Assembly (NCBI GenBank): GCA_947628245.1
Contig: CANQZH010000083.1
Coordinates: forward strand, 1 to 5,441
DNA: 5,441 bases
Source of the DNA: an uncultured Bacilli bacterium
GTDB taxonomy: Bacteria; Bacillota_I; Bacilli_A; RF39; UBA660
Direction of reading: 5' to 3'
Shown: positions 1 to 5,215 of the stretch, in pieces
Layout: each line of letters begins with the position of its first letter
Numbering within the stretch: the stretch's first letter is position 1
Position numbers and translations under genes: made by a program
The notes under the pieces: model-generated
The model's database searches: none
The model's input: the letters and a program-made list of their open reading frames with translations, nothing else
What the model was told of the DNA's origin: nothing

Positions 1-365
1 TTGAAGAAATATTAAAATTAAGTGATAATCGAATTTTTATGAAATTTGATGAAAAGTATATAGAAGTAATTTATTTTTGCTTATTAATGAAGAATAATTA
101 TTTTGATGTATATACCGAATATCCTAATAAAAATGGTTATATCGATGTTTATTTAAAAAGTAAAAATGAGTTAATGAAGAAAAATATAATGATTGAACTA
201 AAATATATTAAGAAAAAAGATTATAATGATGAGTTATTAAAAGAAAAGATTGAAGAGGGAAAAGCACAATTGATTAAATATAGTGAAGATGAAAGAATAG
301 ATAATGCTTTAAAGTATCTAGTAGTTTATATTGGTAATGATTTAAAAGTATTAGATTTAGTGTAA
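1..365 (+). CDS. PD-(D/E)XK nuclease-domain protein, C-terminal fragment (5' end outside window)
   Basis: The reading frame is open from base 3 to the TAA at 363-365, so the Met codon at 39 is probably internal and the gene starts upstream of the window. Counting from that Met, the segment has the order typical of the PDDEXK_9 domain that ends the large family of AAA-ATPase-like (DUF1703-type) proteins: a KFDEKYIEVIY helix, then GYIDVYL with the candidate catalytic Asp36, then MIELKYIKK with Glu53 and Lys55 (the E-x-K part of the motif), then a helix containing KAQLIKY (Gln77, Tyr81) and a final strand LVVYIGNDLKVLDL. Family members typically carry an N-terminal P-loop ATPase-like domain, which would lie outside the window. 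Their biological role is poorly known; defence or mobile-element roles have been suggested only in general terms. The domain call is from motif recognition without a search. The stop codon overlaps the start of the repeated cassette block that follows. Confidence 0.72.
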   Translation, partial: EEILKLSDNRIFMKFDEKYIEVIYFCLLMKNNYFDVYTEYPNKNGYIDVYLKSKNELMKKNIMIELKYIKKKDYNDELLKEKIEEGKAQLIKYSEDERIDNALKYLVVYIGNDLKVLDLV

Positions 366-392
366 AGAGAAGTGTAAAAAACTCCTTTTTTT
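365..392 (+). terminator. Weak hairpin plus T-tract after the nuclease gene
   Basis: The arms 365-373 and 381-389 pair with one A/C mismatch (370/384) and one G-T wobble (367/387) around a GTAAAAA loop. The 3' arm runs into seven consecutive T (386-392). It sits directly after the stop codon of the nuclease gene and directly before the -35 at 394, so it would end upstream transcription just before the phase-variable promoter. The stem is AT-rich and imperfect, so strength is doubtful, but the equivalent position in copy 2 has a cleaner hairpin, which supports a conserved role. Confidence 0.5.
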
Positions 393-393
393 C

Positions 394-424
394 TTGACAG
401 TTTAGGGGGGGGGTATGTTAGAAT
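394..424 (+). promoter_or_regulatory. Promoter with poly-G spacer, copy 1 (-35 TTGACA, extended -10 TAGAAT, 19-nt spacer)
   Basis: A perfect -35 (TTGACA, 394-399) is followed by GTTTA, nine G (405-413) and TATGT, then TAGAAT (419-424, 5 of 6 to consensus). TATGT before the hexamer is the Gram-positive -16 / extended -10 element (TRTGn). The spacer is 19 nt, two longer than the 17-nt optimum seen in copy 2, so this allele is predicted to be weak unless the G run shortens to about seven. Transcription would start near 431, giving a leader of roughly 23 nt. Promoter elements are read directly; the strength prediction follows general sigma-A promoter knowledge. Confidence 0.78.
405..413 (+). repeat. 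Homopolymer (G)9 between -35 and -10
   Basis: Nine consecutive G in sequence that is otherwise strongly AT-rich. The tract lies wholly between the -35 hexamer and the extended -10, so slipped-strand loss or gain of a G changes the promoter spacing without touching the coding region. It is followed by the same TATGTTA as in copy 2. The exact count in the organism may be a mixture, as such tracts commonly vary within a population and are error-prone in sequencing. Confidence 0.9.
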
Positions 425-435
425 TTAATTATCAT

Positions 436-443
436 AGAGGAGG
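436..443 (+). promoter_or_regulatory. Ribosome binding site AGAGGAGG that fixes the surface-protein start
   Basis: A near-perfect Shine-Dalgarno lies 10 nt before the ATG at 454. It rules out the in-frame ATG at 414-417 region (415), which falls inside the promoter. It is part of the 23-nt leader that is identical in both cassettes. Confidence 0.88.
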
Positions 444-453
444 AATTATTTAT

Positions 454-2340
454 ATGGAAAAACAAAAGAACAATAACAAAACTTATTTATTGATAACTTT
501 AGGAGTACTAGGAGCCATAATGTTAACATTAGGCTTAACATATGCATATTGGAGATTAACAAGAGAACAAACAAATGAAAATGTAGTAACAACAGCTTGT
601 TTAGATGTAGAAATAGAATCCCAACAAGATGATATCAATTTACAAAAAGCTTTTCCTGTAGAAGACAGTGAAGGAGAAAAGCTCCAGCCATTTAAATTTA
701 CAATACATAATAAATGTCAAGATTATGCAAATTTTCAAATTAATTTGGAGTCAATGGAAATGAACGGAGATATAGAAGTACCAGAAGATGAAAGATTAAA
801 TCCTAAATATTTAAAATTTAAATTAAATGAAGTAGAACAAAATGGAATAACAAGATTATTAACCGGAAGTAAAGAAGATGATACAGCCAAAGTAACTCCA
901 ACAATCACAAATGCCTATGATGCACATAAATTAATGAGTGGCTATATTGAACCAAATGGAAGTAAAAACTTTGAATTTAGATTATGGATGGATGGAGAAA
1001 CAATGGCTGAAGAGACAGATTCAATGAATAAAACATTAGTAAGTAAAATAAGTGTAACCTCAACATATTTAGATGTTGATAAATTACCCCCAACAGTAGA
1101 ATTAGCTTTATCAGTATGTGAAAAAGATATAACAGTAAATATAATAGGAACACCTACTGGTAATAAGAGTATTAAAAAATACGAATATAAAATAGATAAT
1201 AATGGATGGCAAGATGGAAGTGAAGTAAATGAAATTTTAAATCAAAGTACTGGAAGTCATACAATCAAAGCAAGAGTAACGGATAATTTAGGAATAGTAA
1301 GTGAAGAAGTAGAACAACAAATTGAAATAATTAATAAAGAACCAGAAATGGTAGAAATAGCCGGAATGCAACTACCAATAGCAATTTGTAAAAATGGCTT
1401 ATACAAAGTAGAACATAATGATTTAGAAGAACTAGGGCAAGAATGGAATAAAACAGAATATCGATATGCAGGAGTAAATTATACAAGTAGAGAAGCTCCA
1501 TATGTTCATAATTATGTGGAATTTAATAATGAAAAATGGCAAATAATAGGTTTAGTAAATGTAAAGACAGAAAGTGGAGTAGAACAAAGAGTAAAGATAA
1601 TAAGAACAGATGAAGGACAAACAGATTTTGGAAACTATGCTTGGGATTATAATGTTAAGAATAATTGGGTAGAAGCAACTTTAAAAAATATGCTAAATGG
1701 AATATATTATGAAAGTGGAAGTGGAGATTGTTATATTGCTGAACATACTGGATGGACTTCTGAACCTAGTAAATGCGATTTTAGTGGAAATGGTTATGAA
1801 GCAAAAGGATTAGATGAAGAAGCAAGACAAATGATAGATAGTGAAGTTATATGGAATATAGGCGGAAGCAATCAAGTGAGTACAACAATGGTAGAAAAAC
1901 TTTATGAAGACGAAAGAGGAACAATAACATATGAAGGCAATCCAGCAGAATGGACAAAAGATAATGACGAGGCATATCATAACGGAATAGGTTTAATTTA
2001 TTTAAGTGATTATGGATATGCCACAAGTGGGGGATTAATAGGAAGAAAAGAATGTCTTACAAAAGAATTGGAAGAGTGGGGTAGATATTATAGTAAAAAA
2101 GAATGTTCTTTAAATGATTGGCTACTATCCAGTTCATCTGAAATAATTGGAACTCTAACAACATTTCAAAAAGTAAATAATTCATATACAGTAGGAGGAT
2201 TTGGAGACATATATTCACCAAACAGTGGTGGTATTAGTAATACGATTGACGTATATCCGGTTGCATATTTGATTAAAGATATTAAAATTACTGGAGGAAC
2301 AGGTGAATTTAATTCTCCTTATCAATTATCTGTTAATTAA
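454..2340 (+). CDS. Phase-variable surface protein with SipW/TasA-like export module and C-terminal FGE/lectin-like domain
   Basis: 628 residues. A lysine-rich N-terminus (1-10) and a hydrophobic segment (11-31) end in LTYAYW; this resembles the signal region of camelysin/TasA-type proteins exported with SipW-like peptidases. Residues about 45-205 form a beta-rich domain with ACLDVEIES and FKFTIHNKC, typical of that group by look. An Ig/FN3-like segment follows (about 210-293: LPPTVEL, YEYKIDNNGW, GSHTIKARVTDNLG). The last part (about 305-628) contains YVEFNNEKWQIIG, IWNIGG, GLIYLSDYGYATSGG, NDWLLSS and YPVAYLIKDIKI; it ends with GTGEFNSPYQL, a layout seen in large secreted-protein families of uncultured Bacillota, probably an FGE-sulfatase/C-type-lectin-like fold. 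Eight Cys (49, 88, 222, 312, 426, 441, 534, 551) could form extracellular disulfides. No LPXTG anchor is visible, so it is either held by an uncleaved N-terminal helix or released. Ligand unknown. The start is fixed by the strong ribosome binding site; expression probably depends on the G run in the promoter. Surface location is inference. Confidence 0.85.
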   Translation: MEKQKNNNKTYLLITLGVLGAIMLTLGLTYAYWRLTREQTNENVVTTACLDVEIESQQDDINLQKAFPVEDSEGEKLQPFKFTIHNKCQDYANFQINLESMEMNGDIEVPEDERLNPKYLKFKLNEVEQNGITRLLTGSKEDDTAKVTPTITNAYDAHKLMSGYIEPNGSKNFEFRLWMDGETMAEETDSMNKTLVSKISVTSTYLDVDKLPPTVELALSVCEKDITVNIIGTPTGNKSIKKYEYKIDNNGWQDGSEVNEILNQSTGSHTIKARVTDNLGIVSEEVEQQIEIINKEPEMVEIAGMQLPIAICKNGLYKVEHNDLEELGQEWNKTEYRYAGVNYTSREAPYVHNYVEFNNEKWQIIGLVNVKTESGVEQRVKIIRTDEGQTDFGNYAWDYNVKNNWVEATLKNMLNGIYYESGSGDCYIAEHTGWTSEPSKCDFSGNGYEAKGLDEEARQMIDSEVIWNIGGSNQVSTTMVEKLYEDERGTITYEGNPAEWTKDNDEAYHNGIGLIYLSDYGYATSGGLIGRKECLTKELEEWGRYYSKKECSLNDWLLSSSSEIIGTLTTFQKVNNSYTVGGFGDIYSPNSGGISNTIDVYPVAYLIKDIKITGGTGEFNSPYQLSVN

Positions 2341-2369
2341 AAAAAGCCTTATAAAAAAAATACAGGCTT
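2339..2369 (-). terminator. Intrinsic terminator of the minus-strand gene, overlapping its stop codon
   Basis: On the minus strand AAGCCT (2369-2364) pairs with AGGCTT (2349-2344), and the T run continues to 2339, giving seven T in a row including two in the stem. The 5' arm is coding (Lys-Pro codons near the C-terminus) and the stop codon (2351-2349) touches the 3' arm. On the plus strand the same hairpin is followed by ATTAGTAGG, a poor U-tract, so it may end the surface-protein transcript only weakly. Confidence 0.7.
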
Positions 2370-2603
2370 ATTAGTAGGAATTATTGTTTCTACTTTTTTT
2401 ATTGGTGTATCTATTACTTTATTTTTTTCTTCATTAGTTTGTTTTGGCTTTTCCATAAAAACTTTTGCAACTTTAAAAGCATCTTTAGCATTTTTAATCA
2501 TTGGTTTAGCTTTAACGTATAAAGGAATTACTTGATTAGCAAAATTTAAAGTTCTATTTATTCTACCAATCATTGTAGTTAAAGTTAAGCTTCTTGGATA
2601 CAT
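2349..2603 (-). CDS. Small YqfQ-like protein of unknown function
   Basis: 84 residues. The ATG (2603-2601) is preceded by AGGAAGTG (2616-2609), a good Shine-Dalgarno with suitable spacing, and the gene ends in its own terminator; both support a real gene rather than a chance frame. Residues about 8-52 form a run of amphipathic helices (IGRINRTLNFANQVIPLYV, then KPMIKNAKDAFKVAKVFMEKP). This resembles the small YqfQ/VrrA-type proteins of Bacillota, in which a similar 'NxANQxxPLxxxxKPxxKN' stretch occurs. The tail (53-84) is charged and probably disordered. There is no signal peptide or clear membrane span. It converges on the surface-protein gene with an 8-nt gap and is divergent from the prepilin-peptidase operon. 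The family assignment is tentative; no function is assigned. Confidence 0.62.
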   Translation of the reverse strand: MYPRSLTLTTMIGRINRTLNFANQVIPLYVKAKPMIKNAKDAFKVAKVFMEKPKQTNEEKNKVIDTPIKKVETIIPTNKPVFFL

Positions 2604-2626
2604 AAGATCACTTCCTATAATATTTT

Positions 2627-2656
2627 ATGTTAAATCTAGAAAAATAGCTAATTCAA
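2627..2656 (-). promoter_or_regulatory. Possible promoter for the small minus-strand gene
   Basis: On the minus strand TTGAAT (2656-2651) and TAACAT (2632-2627) are separated by 18 nt, placing a start near 2620, just before the Shine-Dalgarno at 2616. The matches are moderate and this is AT-rich DNA, so chance is a real alternative. Confidence 0.3.
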
Positions 2657-2661
2657 ATGTA

Positions 2662-2690
2662 TTGTAAATTTAAAAGTTCTTTGTTAAGAT
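2662..2690 (+). promoter_or_regulatory. Possible promoter for the prepilin-peptidase operon
   Basis: TTGTAA (2662-2667) and TAAGAT (2685-2690) are 17 nt apart and each matches consensus at 4 of 6 positions. The start would fall near 2697, immediately before the AAAGGA ribosome binding site at 2696-2701, which leaves a very short leader. It lies back-to-back with the candidate minus-strand promoter. Low specificity in AT-rich sequence. Confidence 0.3.
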
Positions 2691-2709
2691 TATATAAAGG
2701 AATGAGATA

Positions 2710-3357
2710 ATGATAAGTATTATAGTATTAATTTTAGGTTTTATTTTAGGTCTTAGTTTTGATTATATTGGTAGTAAATTACCAATAAAAGAAAAAAAAG
2801 TTTTTAGATTTAATATTTTATCAATTATAATTGGTTTATTAAATAGTATTTTATCATTATTTTTTTATAGTATGTATGGTTTTGGTTATGAATTTATTAT
2901 TAGTATAGTCTTAACTTCTTTATTAATTTTAATTTTTATAAGTGATATTAAATATTTAATTATTTTAGATTCACCTTTAATTATTAGTTTTTTAATTATT
3001 TTTCTTAGTAAATTAATCTTTTTTGATTTAAAAACAGCTTTATTAAGTATTATAGATGGTTTAATTTTATTTTTATTTATGTTATTTGTAGGTTTTATAG
3101 GAAAAAAAATATTTAAGAAAGAAAGTTTAGGTGGCGGAGATATAAAACTATCATTTATAATCGGATATGTTCTTGGTATTCCTCTAGGTTTTACCTCTTT
3201 AGCTTTATCAACTTTTCTTGCCTTACCTTATGCTGTATTTAGTATCTTATCTAATTTAAGAAGAGAAGTTGCTTTTGGTCCCTTTTTAATTTCAGCTTTA
3301 TGGGTAGTCTTTATTTTTAGTGATAAATTTTATGTTTTAATTAATTTTTTGTTTTGA
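2710..3357 (+). CDS. Short prepilin peptidase-like protein (A24 aspartyl protease family)
   Basis: 215 residues, very hydrophobic, with about six to seven membrane segments. The N-terminus (GFILGLSFDYIGSKLPIKEK) matches the G-x-x-x-G-S-F...R-L-P start of type IV leader peptidases. The two catalytic Asp motifs are present: FISDIKYLIILD (Asp79) and LGGGDIKL (Asp144, the GxGDxKL signature); VAFGPFL near the C-terminus is also typical. The family cleaves the leader of type IV pilin-like proteins at the cytoplasmic face of the membrane. The cytoplasmic zinc-cysteine/methylase loop of the bifunctional PilD type is missing, making this a compact peptidase-only form, and the usual Pro after the first Asp (IPD) is replaced by ILD. 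No pilin, ATPase or platform gene is in the window, so the substrate is unknown. The ATG follows AAAGGA (2696-2701) by 8 nt. First gene of a probable four-gene operon. Confidence 0.8.
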   Translation: MISIIVLILGFILGLSFDYIGSKLPIKEKKVFRFNILSIIIGLLNSILSLFFYSMYGFGYEFIISIVLTSLLILIFISDIKYLIILDSPLIISFLIIFLSKLIFFDLKTALLSIIDGLILFLFMLFVGFIGKKIFKKESLGGGDIKLSFIIGYVLGIPLGFTSLALSTFLALPYAVFSILSNLRREVAFGPFLISALWVVFIFSDKFYVLINFLF

Positions 3358-3363
3358 TATAAT
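3358..3363 (+). promoter_or_regulatory. Perfect TATAAT box between the peptidase and NfeD genes (possible internal -10)
   Basis: TATAAT begins directly after the TGA stop of the peptidase gene, 19 nt before the NfeD start. The best -35 at 17 nt spacing is only TTTTAA (3335-3340). The start would be near 3370, right at the ribosome binding site. It could allow separate transcription of the NfeD/SPFH pair, but the hexamer is common by chance in such AT-rich DNA. Confidence 0.3.
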
Positions 3364-3381
3364 TATAGGGAAAGGAAGTTG

Positions 3382-3837
3382 ATGTTTTTGAGTTTGTGGG
3401 CTGTTTGGTTAGTTGTAGTAATTTTACTTTCTATAATTGAAGTAATGACTGTTAATTTAGTTACTATTTGGTTTATTATAAGTGGAATTATTACAATGTT
3501 TGTATCTTTTATTCTAAATGATTTAGTTAGTCAATTTGCCATTTTTGTTTTAGGAGGAATTTTATTAATGATTTTAACTAAACCAATTATGGATGAAATT
3601 AAAAAAACTAAAGAAGAAAAAATTAATTTAGAAAGAGTTATTGGAATGAAAGGAATTTGTACTTCTGAAATTAAAAAAGATCAAATTGGGGAAGTAAAAG
3701 TTGATGGTAAACTTTGGAGTGCGATTTCAACTAAAAGAATTACAGTTAATTCCGAAGTTTTAGTTGAAGAAATTGATGGAGTTAAATTAGTTGTTTCTAA
3801 AATTAAAAAAGAAAGAAAGGTAAGTGTTAAAAAATGA
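3382..3837 (+). CDS. NfeD-family membrane protein (short type)
   Basis: 151 residues. Three membrane segments (about 4-22, 25-45, 50-67) are followed by a charged linker (70-84) and a small beta-rich domain (about 85-143: IGMKGICTSEI, GEVKVDGKLWSAIS, SEVLVEEIDGVKLVVSKI), the classic NfeD C-terminal OB-fold. Short NfeD proteins partner an SPFH protein encoded next to them and are thought to help organise membrane microdomains; they lack the ClpP-like protease domain of long NfeD, as here. The SPFH partner follows with a 4-nt overlap (ATGA), a strong sign of paired expression. The ATG at 3382 is preferred over the TTG at 3379 because it is better spaced from GGGAAAGGAAG (3368-3378). Family assignment is firm; cellular role is inferred from the family. 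Confidence 0.87.
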   Translation: MFLSLWAVWLVVVILLSIIEVMTVNLVTIWFIISGIITMFVSFILNDLVSQFAIFVLGGILLMILTKPIMDEIKKTKEEKINLERVIGMKGICTSEIKKDQIGEVKVDGKLWSAISTKRITVNSEVLVEEIDGVKLVVSKIKKERKVSVKK

Positions 3838-4721
3838 GTGTTTTAATTGTTTTATTAGTATTAGTTTGTATTATAATTATTCCTTGTATTAAGATTGTTC
3901 CTCAATCTAAAGCGTATGTTGTAGAAAGGTTAGGTTCTTATTATAAAACTTGGAAAAATGGTTTACAGTTTAAAATGCCTTTTATTGACCGTATTAGTAA
4001 TATTGTTACTTTAAAAGAAATTGTTAAAGATTTTGATCCTCAACCAGTAATTACTAAAGATAATGTTACAATGCAAATTGATACAGTTGTTTATTTTCAA
4101 ATAACTGATCCTAAATTATATACTTATGGTGTTGAATATCCTATAAGTGCTATTGAAAATTTAACCGCAACTACTCTAAGAAATATAATTGGGGAATTAG
4201 AACTTGATGAAACTTTAACTAGTAGGGATGTTATTAATACCAAAATGCGTAGTATTCTAGATGAAGCAACAGATCCTTGGGGAATTAAAGTTACAAGAGT
4301 TGAAGTTAAAAATATTTTACCGCCTAAGGATATTCAAGAAGCTATGGAAAAACAAATGCGTGCTGAAAGAGAAAGAAGAGAAAAAATATTACAAGCTGAA
4401 GGTGAAAAGAAAAGTAGTATTTTAATTGCGGAAGGTGAAAAAGAAAGTGCTATCTTAAGAGCAGAAGCTGATAAAGAAGCAAGAATTAAAAGAGCTGAAG
4501 GAGAAGCAGAAGCTTTACTAAAAATTAAACAAGCTGAAGCTGATGGCATAAAAATGCTTAAAGACGCTAAAGCAGATGAAGCAGTTTTAAAAATTAAAAG
4601 TTATGAAACTTTAAGTAAATTATCACAAGGAGAAGCAACTAAGATAATTATTCCAGCTGAATTAAGTAGTATAGCATCTTTTGGAACAGTTTTATCTGAA
4701 ACAATGAAAAAGGGTAAATGA
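3834..4721 (+). CDS. SPFH/band-7 (stomatin/paraslipin, QmcA-like) membrane protein
   Basis: 295 residues. A single N-terminal membrane segment (3-23) is followed by the SPFH domain (about 25-165) with the hallmark stretches IVPQSKAYVVERLGSY, GLQFKMPFIDRI, VITKDNVTMQIDTVVYFQI, AIENLTATTLRNIIGELELD and GIKVTRVEVKNILPP. A long Glu/Ala/Lys-rich coiled coil follows (about 166-255) with degenerate repeats of the AEGEKESAILRAEADKEA kind, then a hydrophobic tail (IIIPAEL..IASFGT). The family forms large ring or cage oligomers in the membrane and is implicated in microdomain organisation and control of membrane proteases. The length and layout match full-length stomatin/QmcA-type proteins. The start overlaps the NfeD stop (ATGA), and the nearest AAAGG (3816-3820) is rather far away, pointing to translational coupling. 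A minus-strand open frame at 4334-4549 is only a shadow of the coiled-coil repeats. Confidence 0.92.
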   Translation: MSVLIVLLVLVCIIIIPCIKIVPQSKAYVVERLGSYYKTWKNGLQFKMPFIDRISNIVTLKEIVKDFDPQPVITKDNVTMQIDTVVYFQITDPKLYTYGVEYPISAIENLTATTLRNIIGELELDETLTSRDVINTKMRSILDEATDPWGIKVTRVEVKNILPPKDIQEAMEKQMRAERERREKILQAEGEKKSSILIAEGEKESAILRAEADKEARIKRAEGEAEALLKIKQAEADGIKMLKDAKADEAVLKIKSYETLSKLSQGEATKIIIPAELSSIASFGTVLSETMKKGK

Positions 4722-5182
4722 AAGTAATTCATAATTTAGAATCTATTTATGATGAAGAATCAAAAGTTTTAATTTTAGGTTCAATTCCAAGTGTTAAATC
4801 AAGAGAAGAACAATTTTATTATATGCATCCATCTAATCGTTTTTGGCAAGTTTTAGAAATAGTTTTTAATGAAAAAATAATTGATAAAATAAATTTTTTA
4901 AAGAAACATCATATAGCATTATGGGATGTAATTAAAGAATGTGATATTAAAGCATCAAGTGATAGTAGTATTAAAAATGTTAAAGTAAATGATATAAATA
5001 AAATATTAAAAGTAGCTAAAATAGATAAAATAATAACTACAGGTAGTAAAGCAAATCAGTTATATCAAAAATATCTATATCCTAAAACAAAAATTAAAAA
5101 TATAGCTTTGCCATCAACATCAAGTGCTAATGCTAAAATGAGTTTAGATGATTTAGTTAAATCTTATCAAATAATTAAGTAA
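4718..5182 (+). CDS. DNA-deoxyinosine (hypoxanthine) glycosylase, uracil-DNA glycosylase superfamily
   Basis: 154 residues. The order of motifs is that of the hypoxanthine-DNA glycosylase group (family 6 of the uracil-DNA glycosylase superfamily): VLILGSIPSVKSRE (17-30), MHPSNRFWQVL (36-46), IALWDVIKEC (66-75) with SSDSSIKN after it, IDKIITTGSKAN (102-113) and LPSTSSANAKMSLDDLV (131-147). These proteins remove deaminated adenine (hypoxanthine) from DNA as the first step of base excision repair. Asn40 in HPSN is the probable equivalent of the catalytically important Asn described in the archaeal family member; this mapping is inferred. The length is close to the compact family size, a little short (C-terminus ends soon after the LPSTS motif). 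The start overlaps the SPFH stop (ATGA), with AAAAAGGG just upstream, so it is probably translated as the last gene of the operon. No functional link to NfeD/SPFH is known to me. Confidence 0.87.
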   Translation: MKVIHNLESIYDEESKVLILGSIPSVKSREEQFYYMHPSNRFWQVLEIVFNEKIIDKINFLKKHHIALWDVIKECDIKASSDSSIKNVKVNDINKILKVAKIDKIITTGSKANQLYQKYLYPKTKIKNIALPSTSSANAKMSLDDLVKSYQIIK

Positions 5183-5186
5183 TGTC

Positions 5187-5212
5187 AAGAAGATGTAAAA
5201 GTCTTCTTTTTT
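5187..5212 (+). terminator. Terminator after the glycosylase gene (end of the four-gene operon)
   Basis: AAGAAGA (5187-5193) pairs perfectly with TCTTCTT (5202-5208), with a further T-G wobble (5194/5201), around a GTAAAA loop, and T continues to 5212. It lies 4 nt after the stop codon and 3 nt before CTTGACA, so it both closes the operon and shields the following phase-variable promoter from read-through. The stem is short and AT-rich, so some read-through is likely. Confidence 0.65.
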
Positions 5213-5215
5213 AAC

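Larger units (their letters stand above)
361..620 (+). repeat. Phase-variation cassette 5' block, copy 1 (hairpin, poly-G promoter, leader, signal region)
   Basis: This block matches 5183-5441 collinearly: a TGTAAAG / TGTCAAG start, a short hairpin with T-tract, CTTGACA exactly 25 nt further on, a G run followed by TATGTTA, a 23-nt identical leader (423-445 versus 5243-5265), and the first ~55 codons of a surface-protein gene. A 55-nt stretch of coding DNA (557-611 versus 5378-5432) is identical. The alignment needs indels only next to and within the G run and between the Shine-Dalgarno and the ATG. The right-hand limit of the homology is unknown because copy 2 is cut by the window. Similarity starts at the end of the upstream gene, so the unit appears to include its own upstream hairpin. 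Confidence 0.88.

Noticed and set aside
405..413. G-quadruplex at the poly-G tract
   Set aside because: There is a single G run with no neighbouring G runs, so an intramolecular quadruplex cannot form by the usual rule.
415..453. Upstream in-frame ATG at 415 giving a 641-residue surface protein
   Set aside because: This ATG lies inside the extended -10 of the promoter, before the predicted transcription start, and has no ribosome binding site; the ATG at 454 has AGAGGAGG 10 nt upstream and matches the start in copy 2.
454..560. Surface protein as a type IV pilin substrate of the nearby prepilin peptidase
   Set aside because: The N-terminus lacks the G-F/Y-T-L-x-E cleavage motif, and the hydrophobic segment ends in the TasA/camelysin-like TYAYW pattern instead.
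2100..2300. Variable region of a diversity-generating retroelement in the lectin-like domain
   Set aside because: No reverse transcriptase, template repeat or adenine-targeted variation can be seen in the window; the fold resemblance alone is not enough.
3379..3381. TTG start for the NfeD gene
   Set aside because: It is almost on top of the Shine-Dalgarno; the ATG three bases later has better spacing.
4334..4549. 71-residue open frame on the minus strand
   Set aside because: It is the antisense of the repetitive Glu/Ala/Lys coiled coil of the SPFH protein; its Ser/Ala/Leu-rich composition and lack of a ribosome binding site mark it as a shadow.
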